Source of the DNA: Bacilli bacterium
Lineage (GTDB): Bacteria; Bacillota_I; Bacilli_A; ML615J-28; CAG-698
Direction: 5' to 3'
Length of the DNA stretch: 14,298 bases
Assembly: GCA_028691905.1 (NCBI GenBank)
Contig: JAQUYJ010000015.1
Span: 1-14,298, forward strand
A program made the translations under genes and the position numbers. The notes under the pieces are model-generated. The model was not told the origin of the DNA, ran no database searches, and saw nothing but the letters and a program-made list of their open reading frames with translations. Positions within the stretch are counted from its first letter, which is position 1. Each line of letters opens with the position of its first letter. Positions 1-6,118 of the stretch are shown here, piece by piece.

Positions 1-123
1 ATTCAATTTTTAATTGACCTGACCAAGCAGATTCGATTGGCTATAGCAGAAGATCGGTTTTTGGAATATAAAAATCAAGTATACGAGGAATATGGATTGT
101 ATGACAATGAAAAAGACTTTTAA
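1..123 (+). CDS. tgt: Queuine/preQ1 tRNA-ribosyltransferase, C-terminal 40 residues (5' end outside window)
   Basis: The first reading frame is open from the window edge to a TAA at 121-123. It encodes 40 residues that include IRLAIAEDRF, followed by a segment with EEYGLY and a terminal DF. This matches the C-terminal helix of bacterial Tgt, which typically reads IRQAIREDR, then FFEQYG, and ends near NF. Tgt exchanges guanine-34 for preQ1 in the anticodon of Asn, Asp, His and Tyr tRNAs, the key step in queuosine formation. The catalytic aspartates and the zinc site lie upstream and cannot be checked here. The gene overlaps the start of the next one by about 20 nt, which suggests cotranscription. 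The assignment rests on a short tail compared with the family from memory, so it is likely but not certain. Confidence 0.8.
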   Translation: MQFLIDLTKQIRLAIAEDRFLEYKNQVYEEYGLYDNEKDF

Positions 124-982
124 AAAATTAATAATACTGATTCTTTTATTGGGACTCCCCTTTTTAAGTGGGTGTTTTAAAAATGAAGTTGTCCCCAATC
201 AAAATAAAGTAAGCCTGTTTTTAAACACAGAATATACGCAATATATGCCCTATGCTTCCGTTCCTCAATTTGATTTTACCTTTACGGGAACATTTTATAC
301 CATTGCCAACGTTCAGGAAAGTTTTTATACCGTATTTGCTTCAAACGATGATGTTTTGTTGAGCCAGGAAATTGCTGCATTATTGGCAGATCATGAAGGT
401 CGCGTTGACTATGAAATCATCGCTACTGAAAATCAAACCCATACGAAAATCAACACAAAGGACAGCAACGGGAAGATTATTCCCCAGGAGTTTGCTGTTG
501 ATGATGGTACTGTCGTGGATGAAGTAGCATATCTCAATTTGGAAAATGGTTTAAAACTGACAATCAATTACCGCCGTTTTATCAGCCAGGAAGTCACCTA
601 TTATGTATGGCGCTATACGAGCAGCATTACGATGTATTTATATTATCCTTTTATGGTACACAGTTCCAATCAGGAAAAGAAATTATTGCTTTTGACCCTT
701 CCCAATAAAATTAAATTTCAAGTCGGTCCCCAATTGAAAGTGGAAAACATGATGGAAAAAGATACTTATCTGGATCCCAATATGTACTCATTCATCTATG
801 ACAGTTCACTTGAAACAGTGGAAGAAAAACAGGAGCAGGTTCGTAACTATTATATTGATTATCATAATGGATATGAAAAAAATACGCAGTTTTATTTTAC
901 TTATTTGGGTGTTTTGTATGAAATAGATTTCTATAATACCGTTTTTCAAATTCGGTTTTCCAAATTTGTCAGCGAAGAATAG
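101..982 (+). CDS. Hypothetical secreted lipoprotein
   Basis: This frame encodes about 293 residues. From ATG 101 the product begins MTMKKTFKK, then a hydrophobic run, then the lipobox LSGC with the acylated cysteine at residue 25. It should therefore be a lipoprotein anchored on the outer face of the cytoplasmic membrane. Three starts are in frame: 92, 101 and 107. I chose 101 because GAGGAA at 85-90 lies 10 nt before it; 107 is also possible and would give a similar signal peptide. The mature part is rich in Tyr and Phe, and I see no further membrane segment and no recognised domain or catalytic motif. The gene starts inside the 3' end of tgt in another frame, so translation is probably coupled. 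No clear terminator follows; the 123-nt gap to ftsZ holds the ftsZ promoter. The function is unknown. Confidence 0.8.
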   Translation: MTMKKTFKKLIILILLLGLPFLSGCFKNEVVPNQNKVSLFLNTEYTQYMPYASVPQFDFTFTGTFYTIANVQESFYTVFASNDDVLLSQEIAALLADHEGRVDYEIIATENQTHTKINTKDSNGKIIPQEFAVDDGTVVDEVAYLNLENGLKLTINYRRFISQEVTYYVWRYTSSITMYLYYPFMVHSSNQEKKLLLLTLPNKIKFQVGPQLKVENMMEKDTYLDPNMYSFIYDSSLETVEEKQEQVRNYYIDYHNGYEKNTQFYFTYLGVLYEIDFYNTVFQIRFSKFVSEE

Positions 983-1040
983 AAAAAGAAAGTAAAAAGC
1001 GGATAAAAAATACCTACTGCGACAAAATATTGAAAAACTA

Positions 1041-1069
1041 TTTATTTTTTCTTTTCTTTATGCTATAAT
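1041..1069 (+). promoter_or_regulatory. ftsZ promoter with extended -10
   Basis: A perfect extended -10, TGCTATAAT, lies at 1061-1069. No good -35 box sits 16-18 nt upstream (1041-1046 is TTTATT). TTGAAA at 1030-1035 is 28 nt away, too far to pair with it. The TGn extension probably compensates for the weak -35. The predicted transcript starts near 1076 and would have a leader of about 30 nt before the ftsZ start. Confidence 0.7.
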
Positions 1070-1105
1070 AAGGAAAGAAGTTCACATTTGCAAGGAGGAT
1101 TTTCT

Positions 1106-2212
1106 ATGTACAATCAAGAAGCATTCAGTGAAAAGCCAGTATTAAAGGTTGTTGGTGTTGGTGGCGGCGGTGGAAATGCCGTAAACAGAATGATTGAAAA
1201 CGATGTAAAAGGCGTTGATTTTATCGTAATCAATACGGATGCTCAGGTATTGCGCCTTGCTAAAGCAGATATTCGCTTGCAAATTGGGAAACAGTTGACA
1301 AAAGGACTGGGAGCCGGAGCAGATCCGGAAATTGGTCGCCAGGTAGCTGAAGAATCAGAAGACGAAATACGTGAAATTCTTCGCGGCAGTGATATGGTCT
1401 TTATTACTGCTGGTATGGGGGGCGGAACTGGAACAGGAGCATCACCGATTGTTGCAAAAATCGCAAAAGAACTAGGCTGTTTAACTGTCGGTATCGTAAC
1501 CAAACCTTTCACTTTTGAAGGACGCAAACGAATGAATCAGGCAGTTCGTGGTTTGTCTGAATTAAAACCATTAGTGGATACAATGATTGTTGTTCCAAAT
1601 GATAAATTAATAACAATGGCTGACCGTAATCTGACGATGCTTGAATCTTTCCGCGAAGTGGACAATGTGCTGCGACGTGGGGTTCAGGGAATCGCTGAAA
1701 TCGTTACAATTCCCGGTTTAATTAATGTTGATTTTGCCGATGTCCGTAATGTAATGCGCAATAAAGGAACAGCATTAATGGGAATAGGGATTGCCAATGG
1801 TCCCAACCGTGCGATTGAAGCTGCCCGTAAAGCAATCCGCAGTCCATTGCTTGAAATTGATATTAATGGTGCTACCGATGCAATTGTATTTATCACCAGT
1901 GACATTGATATCACAATGCAGGAAGTATATGATGTTACAAGCGAAATCCGCAATGCATCTTCTCCGGACATTGATATAGTAATGGGAACTGGATTTAATG
2001 TGGATTTACAGGGTGAATTAATTGTCACTGTAATAGCAACCGGTTTCGACAGCAACGATGAAGCACTGGAAGAAATTCCGCTACCTCGACCCCGAGTAGA
2101 AGCAACCCCAATATTCAATGAAGAAAAAGTAGAAGTGATTCCTGCTGAAAAGAAACAGGAACGTAAACCGGGGGAAGCATTACCTTCCTGGTTACGTAAT
2201 CGCTTTAAATAA
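1106..2212 (+). CDS. ftsZ: Cell division protein FtsZ
   Basis: FtsZ is the tubulin-like GTPase that polymerises at mid-cell into the Z ring. The 368-residue product has the N-terminal nucleotide-binding glycine loop (GVGGGGGNAVNRM, about residues 17-29), the tubulin signature GGGTGTG (105-111) and the T7 synergy loop NVDFADV (207-213) that completes the active site of the neighbouring subunit. The C-terminal peptide LPSWLRNRFK resembles the FtsA/SepF-binding tail of Bacilli. The variable linker between core and tail is short, about 40 residues. ATG 1106 is chosen because AAGGAGG at 1092-1098 lies 7 nt before it; an in-frame TTG at 1088 overlaps that site and is rejected. The gene is alone, with its own promoter and terminator, and ftsA and the murein-division cluster are not adjacent. 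The identification is secure. Confidence 0.98.
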   Translation: MYNQEAFSEKPVLKVVGVGGGGGNAVNRMIENDVKGVDFIVINTDAQVLRLAKADIRLQIGKQLTKGLGAGADPEIGRQVAEESEDEIREILRGSDMVFITAGMGGGTGTGASPIVAKIAKELGCLTVGIVTKPFTFEGRKRMNQAVRGLSELKPLVDTMIVVPNDKLITMADRNLTMLESFREVDNVLRRGVQGIAEIVTIPGLINVDFADVRNVMRNKGTALMGIGIANGPNRAIEAARKAIRSPLLEIDINGATDAIVFITSDIDITMQEVYDVTSEIRNASSPDIDIVMGTGFNVDLQGELIVTVIATGFDSNDEALEEIPLPRPRVEATPIFNEEKVEVIPAEKKQERKPGEALPSWLRNRFK

Positions 2213-2239
2213 ACGAATTGTGAAACAATTCGTTTTTTT
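2213..2239 (+). terminator. Rho-independent terminator after ftsZ
   Basis: A perfect 8-bp stem, ACGAATTG (2213-2220) with CAATTCGT (2226-2233), encloses the loop TGAAA and runs into a T tract ending at 2239. It begins on the base after the ftsZ stop codon and separates ftsZ from the folT unit. Confidence 0.9.
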
Positions 2240-2245
2240 CTTTCC

Positions 2246-2273
2246 TTGACAAATGATGGAAACCATGTATAAT
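2246..2273 (+). promoter_or_regulatory. Promoter of the folate riboswitch-folT transcript
   Basis: A consensus -35 TTGACA at 2246-2251 and a consensus -10 TATAAT at 2268-2273 are separated by 16 nt. The predicted start, about 2280, falls right at the first helix of the riboswitch aptamer, which supports both calls. This is the closest match to the sigma-70 consensus in the window. Confidence 0.85.
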
Positions 2274-2280
2274 GGAGATT

Positions 2281-2370
2281 ACAGAGTAATTAGATTGCGT
2301 TAAGTGCCATACCATGGGATGTCGGGTATGGACGAACACTGAAGTGGCGGTAATCTGATGCGTCCGCTGT
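2281..2370 (+). ncRNA. Tetrahydrofolate (THF) riboswitch aptamer
   Basis: The leader shows the conserved blocks of the THF class in order: GAGTA (2284-2288), CGTTAAGTG (2298-2306), GGGATGTCG (2316-2324), GACGAA (from 2331), GCGGTAATCT (from 2347) and GCGTCCGCT (2360-2368). Pairings can be read directly. P1 is ACAG 2281-2284 with CTGT 2367-2370. P2 is 2289-2296 with 2352-2359, 8 bp including one G-U. P3 is CCATACC 2307-2313 with GGTATGG 2325-2331, a perfect 7 bp. THF riboswitches bind reduced folates and usually repress folate transport or synthesis genes, which fits the folT gene directly downstream. Ligand binding itself is inferred from family resemblance. Confidence 0.93.
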
Positions 2371-2404
2371 ATGCGGATCTCTTTGTAGGGAGGTCTATTT
2401 TTTT
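2363..2404 (+). promoter_or_regulatory. Expression platform of the THF riboswitch
   Basis: Two alternative hairpins follow the aptamer. TCCGC 2363-2367 pairs with GCGGA 2373-2377. GATCTC 2376-2381 pairs with GAGGTC 2390-2395 (one G-U), covering most of the Shine-Dalgarno AGGGAGG at 2387-2393 and leading into seven T residues at 2398-2404. The two hairpins share bases 2376-2377, and the first also shares C2367 with aptamer helix P1. Folate binding could therefore favour the second hairpin, either hiding the ribosome site or acting as a terminator just before the ATG. The pairing is seen in the sequence; the switching mechanism is inference. Confidence 0.6.
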
Positions 2405-3028
2405 ATGGAAAACGAATCAATTTTATTTTCTCATCCTTTTTCCAAAGCCTATTGGAAAACGGCTGCAATGGAATGGAAGTCACTTAAAAAAATTGTTTTT
2501 GCTTCATTTATCATTGCCTTGGTTATTGTCTTTAGTTTTTTTTCAAAAACACTCCACTTGGAATTGTTTGAAAGAAAAATTTATTTCAGTTTTGTGCCGA
2601 TGAGCTTACTGGCACTCTTGTTTGGACCAACTGTTGCGATTGCCGGTGGTTTCATTGCAGATATTATTGGGTTCATGTTGTTGCCAAATGGGGTATTTTT
2701 CCCGGGTTATACCCTGTCATCAATTTTGGGTGCTTTGATTTATGCTTTGTTTTTTTATCGAAGCAAAATAACAATCTTGCGTATTTTTCTTGCAAAGTTT
2801 TGTGTGAATATATTTGTCAATGCCATATTGGGAGCATTATGGTTAAAAATGATGACTCCTGAATCAACCGTGTATATGGTAAAATTAGTTTCCGGGTTAA
2901 TAAAAAACATCATTTTACTGCCATTTGAAGTCATTATTTTATATTTATTTTTTACTGCAATCATTCCAATCTTTAAACAGTTTCAGTTACTTAGTCCAAA
3001 AATCCCCAATCAGATCCGAATCATTTAG
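2405..3028 (+). CDS. folT: Folate ECF transporter S component FolT
   Basis: This is a 207-residue, very hydrophobic protein with about five to six membrane segments (roughly residues 29-47, 62-90, 101-118, 125-148 and 165-190). It carries the signature of the folate branch of ECF S components: FERKIYFSFVP, then LLFGPT, then GGFIADIIG, then GVFFPGYTLSSILGALIY. S components bind the vitamin and dock on a shared EcfA-A'-T energising module, which is not encoded in this window. The THF riboswitch directly upstream makes folate the likely substrate. The start at 2405 follows AGGGAGG (2387-2393) by 11 nt. The N-terminal region before the first membrane segment is about 25 residues, somewhat long for this family. 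It appears to be a single-gene transcript; no clear hairpin terminator separates it from the gpmI promoter. The identification is strong given both the sequence and its regulator. Confidence 0.93.
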   Translation: MENESILFSHPFSKAYWKTAAMEWKSLKKIVFASFIIALVIVFSFFSKTLHLELFERKIYFSFVPMSLLALLFGPTVAIAGGFIADIIGFMLLPNGVFFPGYTLSSILGALIYALFFYRSKITILRIFLAKFCVNIFVNAILGALWLKMMTPESTVYMVKLVSGLIKNIILLPFEVIILYLFFTAIIPIFKQFQLLSPKIPNQIRII

Positions 3029-3044
3029 TGAATACGCTTTTTTA

Positions 3045-3073
3045 TTGAAAATGAAATGAAAATGTTGTATAAT
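3045..3073 (+). promoter_or_regulatory. Promoter of gpmI-eno
   Basis: A -35 TTGAAA at 3045-3050 and a consensus -10 TATAAT at 3068-3073 are separated by the optimal 17 nt. It lies directly after folT and about 25 nt before the gpmI start, so the transcript leader is short. Confidence 0.85.
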
Positions 3074-3098
3074 AAGTAGTGGAATTTTTGGAGGTATT

Positions 3099-4634
3099 AT
3101 GAAAAAGAAATTGGTTATGCTTGCCATCATGGATGGGTATGGAATAACAGACCGCATCGAAGGCAATGCAATAAAAGCAGCAAAAAAACCCAATTTGGAC
3201 TATTTGTTTGCAACTTACCCCAATACACTGCTTGGAGCCAGTGGGGAAGATGTCGGCCTGCCCGATGGTCAAATGGGAAACAGTGAAGTAGGACATCTCA
3301 ATATTGGCGCTGGACGAGTTGTTTATCAATCCTTGACGCGGGTCAATATTGCTGTAAGAAATAAAACACTGGATACCGTTCCGGCAATCAATGAAGCAAT
3401 CGAACAAGCCATTCAAAAAGATGCTAAACTGCACATCATGGGTTTAGTAAGTGATGGTGGAGTTCATTCTCATATTGAACATATCCTTTATCTTTTGGAA
3501 AGAAGTATTGCACGTGGTGTAAAAGAAGTTGTTGTTCATGCTTTTCTGGATGGCAGGGATGTTCCGCCTCGCTCAGCTATTCCTTATTTACTGCAATTGC
3601 AGGAAAAAATGAATGAATTGGGCAATAGTAAAATCGGTGTTGTAAGCGGTAGATATTATGCAATGGACCGGGATAAAAATTATAACCGTGTTCAGTTGGC
3701 ATATGATGCCATTGTTTATAATAGCGGACCTGTTAAAGAACTGGTCCAGGGAATGAATGAATCCTATGCCAATGGTGTTTCGGATGAATTTGTCGTTCCC
3801 TATATCGTTAATCTCGACAGCAGTATTCAAGATAATGACAGTGTCATTTTTGCCAATTTCCGTCCTGACCGGGCAATAGAAATGTCAACAGCCATTACTA
3901 ACGTGAAAGCAACAGGAATCCAAAACGGGAAACAGTTTAACGGATTGACTTTTGTGCAAATGATGCTCTACAGCGAAAATGTAAAAGGATTGGTTGCTTT
4001 TGAAAACCAGGAATTGGTAGATATCTATGGCGAAATTATCAGTAAAGCAGGTCTTACACAACTGCGGATAGCAGAAACAGAAAAGTATGCCCATGTTACT
4101 TATTTCTTTGATGGCGGAATTGAAAGAGATTTACCTAATGCAACGCGAATCCTGATTCCTTCCCCCAAAGTTGCAACATATGATATGAAGCCAGAAATGA
4201 GTGCTTTTGAAGTATGTGATCAAGTAATTAAAGCAATCGACTCCGAAGAATTTGACACCATTATCTTGAATTTTGCCAATTGTGATATGGTCGGTCATAC
4301 CTGTGATTTTAAAGCAACCGTAAAAGCAGTTGAAACGGTTGATACCTGTATGGGACAAATCTATCAACACGTCAAAGCAGTGGATGGAACACTGATTATT
4401 ACCGCAGACCATGGCAATGCCGATAAATTGCTGGATGAAGAAGGAAGACCTTTTTCTGCTCATTCCACCAATCCTGTGCCTTTTATCTTCTGTAAAAAAG
4501 GAGTATCATTACGCAGTGGTGGCAATTTGGGTGATATTACACCGACAATGCTGGAATGTCTGGGTTTGAAACAGCCATCAGCAATGACTGGAACAAGTTT
4601 ATTAATGAAAAATAACACATATGTGGTTAAATAA
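3099..4634 (+). CDS. gpmI: 2,3-bisphosphoglycerate-independent phosphoglycerate mutase
   Basis: GpmI interconverts 3- and 2-phosphoglycerate in lower glycolysis using two Mn(II) ions and a phosphoserine intermediate. The 511-residue length matches the Bacillus enzyme. Visible landmarks are the N-terminal metal site MDGYG (D12), the nucleophilic serine in GQMGNSEVGHLNIGAG (S62), HAFLDGRDVPPRSA with the substrate-binding acidic and arginine residues, FRPDRA, and the C-terminal metal segments including DMVGHT and TADHGNADK. The alkaline phosphatase-like fold is thus interrupted by the phosphotransferase insert, as usual for this family. GGAGG at 3090-3094 precedes the start by 4 nt. Only 12 nt separate it from eno, so the two consecutive glycolytic steps are cotranscribed. 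The gapA-pgk-tpiA genes that often precede this pair are absent here. Confidence 0.98.
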   Translation: MKKKLVMLAIMDGYGITDRIEGNAIKAAKKPNLDYLFATYPNTLLGASGEDVGLPDGQMGNSEVGHLNIGAGRVVYQSLTRVNIAVRNKTLDTVPAINEAIEQAIQKDAKLHIMGLVSDGGVHSHIEHILYLLERSIARGVKEVVVHAFLDGRDVPPRSAIPYLLQLQEKMNELGNSKIGVVSGRYYAMDRDKNYNRVQLAYDAIVYNSGPVKELVQGMNESYANGVSDEFVVPYIVNLDSSIQDNDSVIFANFRPDRAIEMSTAITNVKATGIQNGKQFNGLTFVQMMLYSENVKGLVAFENQELVDIYGEIISKAGLTQLRIAETEKYAHVTYFFDGGIERDLPNATRILIPSPKVATYDMKPEMSAFEVCDQVIKAIDSEEFDTIILNFANCDMVGHTCDFKATVKAVETVDTCMGQIYQHVKAVDGTLIITADHGNADKLLDEEGRPFSAHSTNPVPFIFCKKGVSLRSGGNLGDITPTMLECLGLKQPSAMTGTSLLMKNNTYVVK

Positions 4635-4646
4635 AGGAGAAAAAAT

Positions 4647-5942
4647 ATGCCATTTATTAAAGAAATTTACGCCCGTGAAGTACTGGATTCACGTGGTAAT
4701 CCTACTATTGAAGTAGAAGTGTACACCGAAAGCGATGGCTTCGGTCGTGCAATGGTACCAAGTGGAGCTTCAACCGGTGAACATGAAGCAGTGGAATTAC
4801 GTGATGGAGACAAAAAGCGTTATTTGGGAAAAGGTGTTTTAAATGCCGTTGACAATGTTAATGCAGTAATTGCTCCTGAAATTATGGGTATGAATGTATT
4901 TGATCAGGTTGGAATTGACAAAACAATGATTGCCTTGGATGGAACAGATAATAAAGGAAAACTGGGTGCCAATGCGATATTGGGTGTTTCGATGGCTGTA
5001 GCAAGAGCTGCTGCTGATTTATCCGGTTTATCTTTATATAATTATTTAGGTGGATTCAATGCGAAAGAATTGCCTACTCCAATGATGAATATATTAAATG
5101 GTGGAAGCCATGCTGATAATAATGTAGACTTTCAGGAATATATGATTATGCCCGTAGGAGCTCCTACTTTTCGAGAAGCCCTTCGTATCGGTGCTGAAGT
5201 ATTCCATAACCTAAAAAAAGTTTTACATGATATGGGCTTAAATACAGCTGTTGGGGATGAAGGCGGATTCGCTCCGAACTTAAGAAGTAATGAAGAAGCA
5301 ATCGTTGTCATTTTAAAGGCAATTGAGAAAGCCGGATACGTTCCCGGAAAAGATGTCTTTTTAGCGATGGATGTTGCTGCCAGCGAATTTTACGATAAAG
5401 ATAAGAAAGTATATGTATTGGCAGGAGAAGGTGGAAAGACTTTTGATTCAAAAGGACTATCTGATTTCTATGCTGAATTGGTTGAAAAATATCCGATAAT
5501 TTCAATTGAAGACGGATTGGACGAAAACGATTGGGATGGCTGGAAATATCTGACAAAGAAATTAGGCAAGAAAATCCAATTGGTCGGGGACGACTTGTTT
5601 GTCACCAATACCAAACGTTTGGGAAAAGGTATCGATAATCAGGTTGCAAATTCCATTTTGATTAAAGTCAACCAAATCGGTACCCTTACTGAAACATTTG
5701 AAGCGATTGAAATGGCTAAAAAAGCAGGATATACAGCTGTTGTATCCCATCGTAGCGGTGAAACAGAAGATACAATCATTGCTGATATTGCTGTAGCCTT
5801 AAATACTGGACAAATTAAAACCGGTTCCATGAGTAGAACAGACCGCATCGCCAAATACAATCAATTGTTACGAATTGAGGATGAATTAGGAGATACAGCT
5901 GTTTATAACGGATTGAAATCATTTTATAATCTTAAAAAATAA
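4647..5942 (+). CDS. eno: Enolase (phosphopyruvate hydratase)
   Basis: Enolase dehydrates 2-phosphoglycerate to phosphoenolpyruvate; it is cytoplasmic and Mg-dependent. The 431-residue product is full length. Catalytic and metal residues can be placed: H155 in NGGSHADNN, E205 in GDEGGFAPN, Mg ligands D242, E288 (SIEDG) and D315 (VGDDLFVTN), the catalytic lysine K340 and the signature SHRSGETEDT (367-376). The gene follows gpmI with AAAGGAGA at 4633-4640 as its ribosome site and ends in a hairpin terminator, so it is the last gene of the two-gene glycolytic unit. Codon use looks like that of a highly expressed gene. Nothing essential is missing. Confidence 0.99.
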   Translation: MPFIKEIYAREVLDSRGNPTIEVEVYTESDGFGRAMVPSGASTGEHEAVELRDGDKKRYLGKGVLNAVDNVNAVIAPEIMGMNVFDQVGIDKTMIALDGTDNKGKLGANAILGVSMAVARAAADLSGLSLYNYLGGFNAKELPTPMMNILNGGSHADNNVDFQEYMIMPVGAPTFREALRIGAEVFHNLKKVLHDMGLNTAVGDEGGFAPNLRSNEEAIVVILKAIEKAGYVPGKDVFLAMDVAASEFYDKDKKVYVLAGEGGKTFDSKGLSDFYAELVEKYPIISIEDGLDENDWDGWKYLTKKLGKKIQLVGDDLFVTNTKRLGKGIDNQVANSILIKVNQIGTLTETFEAIEMAKKAGYTAVVSHRSGETEDTIIADIAVALNTGQIKTGSMSRTDRIAKYNQLLRIEDELGDTAVYNGLKSFYNLKK

Positions 5943-5950
5943 TTTAATTG

Positions 5951-5983
5951 AAAAACCAATTACATTAAGTAAATTGGTTTTTT
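5951..5983 (+). terminator. Rho-independent terminator after eno
   Basis: A 10-bp stem, AAAACCAATT (5952-5961) with AATTGGTTTT (5972-5981), and a 10-nt loop are followed by more T residues to 5983. It lies 9 nt after the eno stop. The A run on the 5' side means it could also act on transcripts from the opposite strand. Confidence 0.85.
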
Positions 5984-6003
5984 CATCCCTAAAAGAAAAA
6001 AAA

Positions 6004-6043
6004 CAAAGAAAAAGGCATAACGTTTTTTATGTCTTTTTCTTTG
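6004..6043. repeat. Long inverted repeat upstream of rpoD; minus-strand terminator-like
   Basis: Bases 6004-6020 pair with 6027-6043 to give a 17-bp stem with a single G-U and a 6-nt loop (CGTTTT). On the + strand it is not followed by a T tract. On the minus strand the hairpin runs into eight consecutive T (the A run at 5996-6003), the form of an intrinsic terminator for antisense transcription. Its last three bases overlap the proposed -35 box of the rpoD promoter. Its role is not established. Confidence 0.75.
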
Positions 6044-6070
6044 GAAAAATAATTAAAATTATGTTATAAT
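6041..6070 (+). promoter_or_regulatory. rpoD promoter with extended -10
   Basis: An extended -10, TGTTATAAT, lies at 6062-6070 with a moderate -35 TTGGAA at 6041-6046 and an 18-nt spacer. The -35 touches the end of the 17-bp inverted repeat. A second TATAAT at 6085-6090 has no convincing -35 and is probably in the leader. Confidence 0.7.
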
Positions 6071-6118
6071 TAATGTAGGCAAGATATAATATCCACTTAT
6101 GCAAAGGAGGTGAGCAAC

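Noticed and set aside
983..1060. Possible terminator after the lipoprotein gene: A-rich 983-995 against T-rich 1040-1060.
   Set aside because: The pairing is imperfect, A-T only and widely spaced; it looks like compositional bias and not a true hairpin.
1243..2118. Two long minus-strand open frames opposite ftsZ (1243-1527 and 1684-2118).
   Set aside because: They lie entirely within ftsZ, have low-complexity Ser/Ile-rich translations and no ribosome site, and are expected shadows of the biased codon use of ftsZ.
2358..2603. Plus-strand open frame of 81 codons starting inside the THF riboswitch.
   Set aside because: It begins in the aptamer, lacks a ribosome site and overlaps folT in another frame; the folT frame has clear family motifs.
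3042..4463. Minus-strand open frames opposite gpmI.
   Set aside because: Their translations are Cys/Phe/His-rich with no recognisable domains, and gpmI on the + strand is certain.
6085..6090. Second TATAAT in the rpoD leader as an additional promoter.
   Set aside because: No -35 or TGn extension accompanies it, and TATAAT is common by chance in such AT-rich DNA.
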